A DNA stretch of 64,000 nucleotides from Nectonema munidae (lineage: Eukaryota > Nematomorpha > Nectonematoida > Nectonematidae): contig JAUIRK010001055.1 in the NCBI GenBank assembly GCA_030549495.1, positions 557,001 to 621,000 on the forward strand, written 5' to 3'. Shown here piece after piece: positions 56,942 through 64,000 of this stretch. The position numbers were made by a program, and so were the translations under genes. Below the pieces are notes generated by a model. That model searched no databases. It worked only from the letters and a program-made list of their open reading frames with translations, and had not been told where the DNA came from. Every line of letters begins with the position of its first letter. Positions within the stretch are counted from its first letter, which is position 1.

Positions 56942-59515
56942 AATATAACTTGTATATCATGATTTGACTTGTGATAGAATAATAATGAACCACCGAGATA
57001 ACAAAATATATCAGAACTGTTCTTAGAAATTTCTGGATATCCTGAGTATAACTTAATTATGATAGTAAAAATGACTTAGCACTTGAAAAAGAAAAATTAT
57101 AAAAACATTTAGATTATAAAAGCATAAAATTACAAAATTAATACAAATATAGTTATAAAACAAAAGTTAGAATTTAGCTGTATAGGACGTTTACGTGTAG
57201 CGATACTGCTGATGGAACTCATATACCAGACTATATATACTCTTATCTCAGAAAAACTGTCTGATAGATGAAAGCATATAATATCCCTGATGAAAATTGG
57301 CTGTTGACCAATCAGTCTCTTAATTTTATCTGTTCCAGTTGCATGCAACATAAAAGGATTGATAGTTTGTTTTGAGTGCTTATCACCAAAACATTTATTT
57401 TCATTTAGAGTTAAAGTTATGCTCACTGCATTTTTTTTTGACAATCTAATTTTTTTATTACACTTTTTCAAACAAAATTGCCCATTTTCTTATTTCCCCC
57501 AATTTTTAATAGAATGAGAATATTTGTGTAAATAATAACATTTTAAAAATTATTAAATTTATACTCTTAATTTTAACAAAGATAATTAATTTCTAACCAC
57601 TCCTATTTACTCTATTCTCTCCTTGTGTTTGTTTGATAAAGCTGATTGTCGGCGAAAATTGACTTATTTAAAACTTTTTGCCAAAAAAAATTGTTCACTC
57701 TATCGCTTTTTACTTTATACACTAATTTAATTAGTCATATTCCGCACCAAATCAATTTTGCTACAAAAAAGATATCATTTACATTGGACAATTTTTTTTC
57801 CATTTTTGATCGAAAAATTATATTGGATTTGAGATCAAACAAAAAAATTAGATTGAATTACACAATTTAAAAGGCTAATAAGGATTCGCCTAATCAATAT
57901 TGTACGTATATTTACTGACCAACACACTTAAAGTACTTCATAAGTAAAAAGATTTTGTCCACTCTCTTTCCAACATATGACATCTAACCCACAAAAAAAT
58001 GAAGAGGGTACCCACATACCCCGCCAAATGATTTCCCAATTCCTCAAATGCCTATATTTATGTTATTGCTGCCAGCTGGTTTAAACGTTTTTTTTTTCAA
58101 ATTAGGAAAATAACTCATGCGTTAAAAATATGAACAAAACATTCTATTGTAATTTTTTAATTGATACACTTTTCATTTTTTCCATTTCGATTATCTATTT
58201 TTATCAATACTAAAGAGATATTACTCGTTAATTAGCCAAAACTTGAGTACAGATAGCAACTTGTTAAGTAGATATATGATTTTACAACAAAAAATTATAA
58301 TGTAAACAAATATAAAATGTTATCTCTTCACTCTTTATAATCAGTATATTGTAAGAAGAGGAAGGTTTTAAAATTATTCTTATTTGATTGAGTGTGGTGC
58401 CTGGCGAAACTTACATTTCTCTAACTAGCTGCACAAGCCATAACACAACATATACGTTTAATCTTTGGAAGAGATGCAAATGGTTTGAGTGATATTTCTA
58501 TCAATCTAGTGGATCGCCAAATGGTTGATATTGATCTCCTACAGGTCTAGGCTATTTTATATGGGATCAATAAAGTAATTAGGGTGGAAAGGGAGTGGAA
58601 AATAAAATACGTTTAATACACTTTTTCAAGAGTTGACAAATAAAATTTTAACAATCAGTTGGATTTTCTCGAATGGTACAATATGAAAAGTTTTTTAATG
58701 TGATAAATAATTCAAAACAAAAATGTAACATGAAAATATATTCACATTTTTAATCCATGAATGGGGGTGAATACACTTGAGAGAATAATGAGTAATAAAA
58801 TTCTACAGGATTTAGTATTAAATTTTCCTTATTTATGATAAATTATTTTATTGACATCATATTTGGGCGTCTATAAGAATTTGACGTTCTCAAAGGCGGT
58901 CCCTAGAATAAAAAGTTTGGGGACGCCTGGTCTAGTATGTCATTGGATGTGGGAAGAAATGCTACTCAAATGATTCAGGCACGCATTTATTTGTTCCTAA
59001 TCCACACGTCCTGCTAAATTTTTAAAAAGTAGTTGTGGGTAGTGCTGCTTGAAGCGCAGATATACCCCCGATGCTCTGAGAACGTGGGTATAGAATATTT
59101 TATCTGTTATATGTAGTTGTGATTATAAACTAACTCGTCTTGTACTTTAAATTTTGTCTCTTAATCACAGAAAGATTTGTGCATCAGCAAAAAATGCAGC
59201 TAAAAAGTGAATTGAAAAATTATATTGAAAATAAATTTACTTCTCTTTCCTTTCAAACATTTCCAATTTAAAAACATTTTCATTTAATGAAGACGATAAT
59301 AAAAAAATTGGAACTAATATCAATCACAAAATTATAATGGCTGGAGAATTTCTCTCCTTGCAGTACTCTAGTTCTACTATGCACTAATCCAGTAAACCTG
59401 ATCAACTCAGCTGTCATATGTTTTCGTAAATCCGTTGCAAAGTGGCACGAAGAAGCATTCATTGCTTTTAAAATTAAATGATCAGCTATAGTTATCGTAA
59501 CAAAAATGAGTAATA
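56942..59515. other. inside intron 1 of the Rab-like gene, no gene recognized
   Basis: A 113-codon minus frame (57130-57471) reads through KKNAVSITLTLNENKCFG and later IRVYIVWYMSSISSIATRK; it lies just 5' of the decayed repeat above and might be a further piece of it, but I cannot match it. Otherwise AT-rich. Confidence 0.35.
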
Positions 59516-61027
59516 CAGTATATCCTCCCATATCCAAACACTCTCATTTCCGAACGGTATACTATTTACCAGGTTCCATGTAAATTCCACCCTACCATAT
59601 TTCCATCCCCGAATAATTCACTCCACTATTGTTTGCTATTATAAGTTAAACAGTTGTTGTTTGCTCACAAAAATATAAGTGAAACGCTTATAATTCAGAT
59701 GATATTCCTTAGAATAATCAGATGGAGGTTCAAAAAATCCAAGTTAGGGTTTCCTTTTCTGTTTATTTGCTTCCTTTTATATCATTCAAATGTATTATTC
59801 TTTGGCACTACCCATTTCATACATCTCATCATGGAAAGGAAAAAGAAAAGTGGTTGACAGTGAAAATTACATATGTGAGAGGCACAAAGACAATGTGAAG
59901 AAAACAAGAACTTATTCGCCATGTGAAAGATCCTACTCTAAAATTAATCTTTTTTTTTAATTTCAACCAATTCTAAAATTTATCATATTTTTTAAAATGA
60001 TTATATTAAATATATCTGGAGCAGTTTTCCGGTAGGCGGAATTTACTGGAAAGGAAAAATTAATGAGATGCAATTTTTGGGGTGAAGTTTACGCGTGACG
60101 TCGTATCTACCAACACGGTAAAAGTATAAAGAAGTGGCAGAGCTTCTCATAACTTTTAGTCACTATTATCCAAAGTTTACCATCATCCATCTTTGTTTTT
60201 GATTTGATATATATCAAAGGGAGACGAGTTTGTTTACTTTTTATAAGAAAATTTGCTCAGTGTTTGATTTTGATATAAAGAAATGGGGAGATGTTTGGGC
60301 AAAAAGAATGTTTTTTTGAAAAAATTTAAGACAATTAAATTTCTAATGATCTCTTTGAGTGGTATTAAATTGGAGGTCCAAATTTCTATGTGGTAATATA
60401 CTCGAGTATATCCATTAATTTCTGTATTGCCATTAAGGTGATTTTAGAAAAGTCGAAACTAGCATTTTTGGTGATTATGTTATCATCAAGAACTTAATGT
60501 CATTTTGAGAAGTTGGAACCTTTTCTAATTCGGTGCTCCTCCAACTCAAAAGAAGGGAACCATATGTTGCATGTAATAAATTCTAAATTAAGTACATAGG
60601 AAAAGGTCTTGATGATAACAAATTCTTTATGATTTTAAATGCTGTAAGCAAAACAAATGAACCACAAACAGAATTCAGTGAAGAAATGAGTGTAAAACAC
60701 GCATCAGCTATGTCGGTATTTGAAACAGGCAGTATATGGTATAGTCAGCAGGAAGACTTTACTGAAAGTAGTTTGCGCAATTTTTCCTCTCAATGAAATA
60801 CCTTGCTGAAGGAATCTCTGAAATATTTTGAAGCAAAAGAATGTCAAAGATTTTTTCGTCAAGCTGCATTTAATATCTTTTGTTCCTTTATTAATTAAAT
60901 AAATAAATAAATACCTCTTAATAACGTTTCATTTACATCATCTACTGGTAAAAATAGTGTGAAAAAAGTTCTAGTTTTATTTCCCTTATCCGAACAGTCC
61001 TGAAATCCGAGTTGTTCGAATATACTG
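59516..61027 (+). mobile_element. Tigger/pogo-like element, TA-flanked, internally decayed
   Basis: The ends CAGTATATCCTCCCATATCC and TTGTTCGAATATACTG are inverted repeats of the CAGTATAT(C/T)C type and each is flanked by TA. Near 60640-60890 the plus strand has TEFSEEMSVKHASAMSVFET and then GSIWYSQQEDFTESSL, resembling the tail of Tigger/Jerky-type transposases (FETGL-W-E-QE). Nothing of the DDE core is recognizable. It lies in intron 1 of the Rab-like gene. Confidence 0.65.
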
Positions 61028-61154
61028 TATGTTTAAAAAAGGATTTTGCAGCATTAATACAAGCATAATCTAATTTTATTTATTGAATATTACTACTCTG
61101 AAGAATGTTCAGATTAATCATAGTAAATAAGATATTTCTTTGTTTGTATATGAA

Positions 61155-61320
61155 ATTTTGTATAACATTTGAACTCTTTCATGTATAAAATTAAAAATCA
61201 CTGTAATTTCGATATTAAGTGCTCAAGAAGTAAAAAAATTCAATTTTCTAGGCTAAATATCTAAAGCTTTAGAAATGTATATTCGCAAATTTGTTCTTAA
61301 CGCACCATCCGCGAAATTAA
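61155..61320. repeat. dispersed repeat, copy 2 of 2
   Basis: It matches 41411-41580 in phrase order. It ends about 75 bases before exon 2 of the Rab-like gene. Confidence 0.65.
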
Positions 61321-61397
61321 AGTTTCAAGCTTTCTCAAAGTGAGAGCAGCGTCTTGTTAATCTTTACACTCTAATGGTACAACTTTTCCGACTTTAG

Positions 61398-61526
61398 ATT
61401 CAGTTATGGGACACTGCAGATATGGAGCGCATTTCCGTTTTGTCGCACAGTTACTACATGTATGCTGATGCTGCGATCGTGGTCTACAGCATTGTCGATC
61501 GTAACTCATTTTTCTGCTTGCCAGAA
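61398..61526 (+). CDS. Rab-like small GTPase, exon 2 (partial gene)
   Basis: 43 codons between a TTTAG acceptor and a GTAAGT donor: IQLWDTADMERISVLSHSYY and then MYADAAIVVYSIVDRNSF. This is the G3 motif, switch II and the following strand of a Rab-type GTPase (family form: WDTAGQERF, then SYYRGA-AAI-VYDI). The invariant Gly of DTAG is Asp here and the catalytic Gln is Met. An acceptor 6 bases later (ATTCAG) also keeps frame but would drop IQ. The G4 (NKxD) and G5 exons and the C-terminal Cys motif were not found before the window ends. The family is clear; which Rab it is, is not. Confidence 0.85.
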
Positions 61527-62892
61527 GTAAGTTTCACCTTTTTCAAAAATAAAAATGTGCTTTTGGGGGGAGGGGGTGGGAGCAGATTTGCATTACTTGT
61601 ATTGACTATGAACAAGAAAGGTTTGATGTTGTCACAACAACTTGTCGTATCGAAGTCACGCATCTCACAACCTTACTCATATAGGTATACAACAGAGGCG
61701 TATATTCACAGTGTGCTAGGTGTGCGGCGCACACCTTATACTTTCATGCAGTTAAACCTGTTTGATTTGTTAAACTCTTCTTATTGGCTTTTCAGGAGTT
61801 AATGTGGCCAAAAGTATGAATGAAATGATATTTAAACTTGCAATTGGTGAAGTTGCGCTATTTCTCAGGCGCACGCTTCATATCTACAATAAAGGCGTTA
61901 TATTTTCTGAAGCACACGATATGCCAGTATTGAAAACTGTATTATTCACATGAAGACGCAGCGTATTAGAGCAAGGAAAAACAAAATAGGAATAAGACAC
62001 GCGTTTGTATTGAATGGGGTAGTGCTTAAGTCTTTTCGCACGCTTTACGTCAAACTGTATGATTTTTTCATCACACTTCCTCTCTCCTACGCATCACGTC
62101 TCTGTATCAAGAAGAAAATAAAATACAACGTTTATGACTATAAAACATGCTTTATCTGTCAGATCAGTTGTGCGTGATTTTCACAGCACCAAATTATACT
62201 ATTCAAGATCATCACAAATCTGAATTTTATATTGACCCGTTTTTTGTAGTTCAAGTTTATTATTTTAGATAAAATCAACCTTTTTGCATTTTATTCCGTA
62301 CATAAAAACTTAAGTAAATCTGACACCAAGTAAGGTTTTTGAACATTTACAGAATTTTTGGTTGAACAATTTTAATGCTCTCGTTATATTATGCGTTGAA
62401 CCTTCAATCCATAATGTATATTTTGTAAATTATACATAAAGTATGAAAATTATAATTTATTTTTCTTATTATATGGCTAGTTAAAAGTTAGATAGTTAGT
62501 TTAGAACTTGATAAAATAATTTATTATTATAAAATAACGTAAAGGCGAACAATTTATTGAGAACAAAGTTTATTTTTAAGTAAGTTTTTGCCGACAGTCG
62601 GCTTTATCAAACAATAAGAAGTAGTGAGGAGAAAAGAGTGTTGAAGACTTAGCTTGAGTGAAAAGTAGGGGTAAGTTTATATTATTATAAAGGCTACCTA
62701 CGTTTTTTAATACCCCTTTATGTTTTAATCAAGTGGACTTAATTTTTCGAGGTTTATTTTTATTATATTACAATAATTTTTAAATTTATTATAATTATTA
62801 TTAAAGGAGAAATTTAAGATGAACAAATTTGGTAAAAATGTTATAACTAAGTTTTGATTCTAACTTTTGACCAACTAATTTTGAATCAATTT
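61527..62892. other. probable continuation of the Rab-like gene intron; unassigned
   Basis: A G-rich tract (61565-61580) lies 38 bases after the exon 2 donor. The part 61690-62180 is richer in G and C and includes GTGTGC-GGC-GCACAC at 61719; its 75-codon frame (61950-62177) is basic but unrecognized. No further GTPase exon was seen. Confidence 0.4.
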
Positions 62893-63283
62893 CTACTCAT
62901 TCAAAATATTTGTAACGTGTTTGAAAAGTCCTTCTGAAGTTCTGTCAGCACTCAAGCCTGTAAACCTCTCATAAACTTTTTCTTCTAAAACAAATCTGAA
63001 AACGGTGGATAATTGAGATTTACACACGATATCAGAAGACTCATCTAAAATTATTGAAACTAAATTTGTAGATTTTATTTCTTCTTTTATATGAGCTGTC
63101 AAAGTATTTGCATTGGCTTTAATTATGTCATTTTGTATAGTAGGTGAAAATGAAAAATCATTTTATCAAAAAATATTAAATGAATTTTTAAAACAGGAAA
63201 GAAGATTGTTGTTTACTTACAAATAAAAATCTTAATTTTTTTTCAAGCACACATTTGTTTGAGTTTCACCCTACGCCACTGGT
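62893..63283 (-). pseudogene. hAT transposase fragment with its left end
   Basis: The minus-strand frame (62893-63102) reads MTAHIKEEIKSTNLVSIILD, then ESSDIVCKSQLSTVFRFV and a tail in TGLSADRTSEGLFKHVTNIL. This is the first catalytic block of hAT transposases (DE-SD, then QLS--RFV). About 180 bases upstream, at 63271-63283, lies CCAGTGGCGTAGGG, the left end of the CAGTGGCGTA family whose MITEs occur at 218, 14043 and 21124. The rest of the element is missing or lies to the left in unrecognizable form. Confidence 0.7.
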
Positions 63284-63849
63284 ATACAATAAAACTTTAC
63301 GGTTGCCATCTTTTCGAATAGAGAGAATATGCAACTATCGTTTCAAGAAAAAATTCTGGTTTAAATCAACGTCGTAAATCTTTGAAATTTCCAAGGGGGG
63401 GGGGGAAGGGTTTTTAATTGTATTTACTCTAAATATTTTCTTTCAATGTATTTATTTTTATATTTTATATTGAAATTTGTTTTAAGTATGCAATTTTTTA
63501 AATTCTTTTTGCATAAAAATGAAAGTAATATGAGAGATCTGGCAAGACCTCCGGGGAGACAATTTGCCAGACCTTATTATATTATAAAAATCTTAAATTT
63601 CTTAAAAAAAATATTTTACATAATAATTGACAAATTAAATATTGAATTCTTGATCTGTTATCGCAATTGAAAGAAGAGATGTAAGAAAAATTAATTTTGC
63701 TTCTTTAATTGAAAAGTTTTTATTAAAAAAGAAGTGTTTTTAAAGCATTACTTCAAATTGTTGTAAATCCAAAATATTTCAAAAGTATATTGTATACAAA
63801 TATTCCTCATTTATGAAATGAATGTAAAAATGAAAATAACTTGATATTT
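63284..63849. other. AT-rich stretch, no feature seen
   Basis: It contains a run of about 11 G at 63394 and no supported gene. Confidence 0.4.
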
Positions 63850-63864
63850 CAAGGTGCTTATACT

Positions 63865-64000
63865 CTTCAAACAAAGTAAAATACCACCAAGCTCCAATAA
63901 TGATGACCTTAAAATTAGACAGCAGTTTAAGCACAGCACATGTAAAGGGAGAGATCATCTAGCAAAAGCTTTACGCACGGCACTGCGAACACACATCGTT
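63865..64000 (+). CDS. unidentified open frame running off the window
   Basis: From about 63865 the plus frame stays open to the end: KQSKIPPSSNNDDLKIRQQF and then KHSTCKGRDHLAKALRTALR. Base composition rises in G and C over the last 80 bases, as in the confirmed exons. It could be a further exon of the Rab-like gene, another gene or a transposon piece; none of the GTPase motifs is visible in it. Confidence 0.25.

Overview
The window looks like nuclear DNA of an animal with an AT-rich, transposon-crowded genome, most likely an invertebrate. The evidence is spliced genes with GT-AG introns, tRNA-headed SINE-like repeats, and decayed piggyBac, hAT, Tigger/pogo, Mutator and LINE elements. A copepod or other arthropod, for example a sea louse, would fit the short introns and the repeat mix, but this is a guess. 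Nothing suggests a bacterium, an organelle or a plasmid.

Three host genes can be supported. (1) A single-exon patatin-like phospholipase of the PNPLA8 (iPLA2-gamma) type lies on the minus strand at 17506-18816. (2) A 13-exon COG5 gene (conserved oligomeric Golgi complex subunit 5) lies on the minus strand at 32816-43816. I rebuilt it exon by exon; every junction keeps the reading frame and the predicted product is 765 residues. (3) The first two exons of an atypical Rab-like small GTPase lie on the plus strand at 54716-54895 and 61398-61526, separated by a 6.5 kb intron; the rest of the gene would lie further right or outside.

Layout: 1-17.1 kb is repeats and transposon relics (hAT MITE, 42-bp tandem array, IS630-like transposase piece, Mutator-like piece, a GC-rich coding-like island at 8.4-9.0 kb, two piggyBac relics, a ~125-bp tandem array and a LINE). 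17.4-18.8 kb holds the phospholipase. 19-32 kb is transposons again, including a nearly complete hAT outline (23852-26415) with a younger hAT MITE inside it, a Tigger relic with most of its transposase, and tRNA-headed SINE-like repeats. 32.8-43.8 kb is COG5; its four long introns carry most of the local repeats (a virus-like reverse-transcriptase fossil, a piggyBac relic, a large CA/TG microsatellite) while its other eight introns are only 48-78 bases. 44-54 kb is MITEs, an RTE-type LINE scrap and a second hAT relic. 54.7-61.5 kb is the Rab-like gene, its intron filled with a decayed dispersed protein-coding repeat and a TA-flanked Tigger-like element. 61.5-64 kb is mostly unassigned, with one more hAT relic.

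The genes do not form a pathway or operon. COG5 and Rab proteins both act in membrane traffic, but their closeness here is probably chance. I found no clear new multi-gene system. The most useful observations are the two-sized intron pattern of COG5, the TG tract beside one of its splice acceptors, the altered G3 motif of the GTPase, the nested MITEs with readable target-site duplications, and a GC-rich island of unknown origin.
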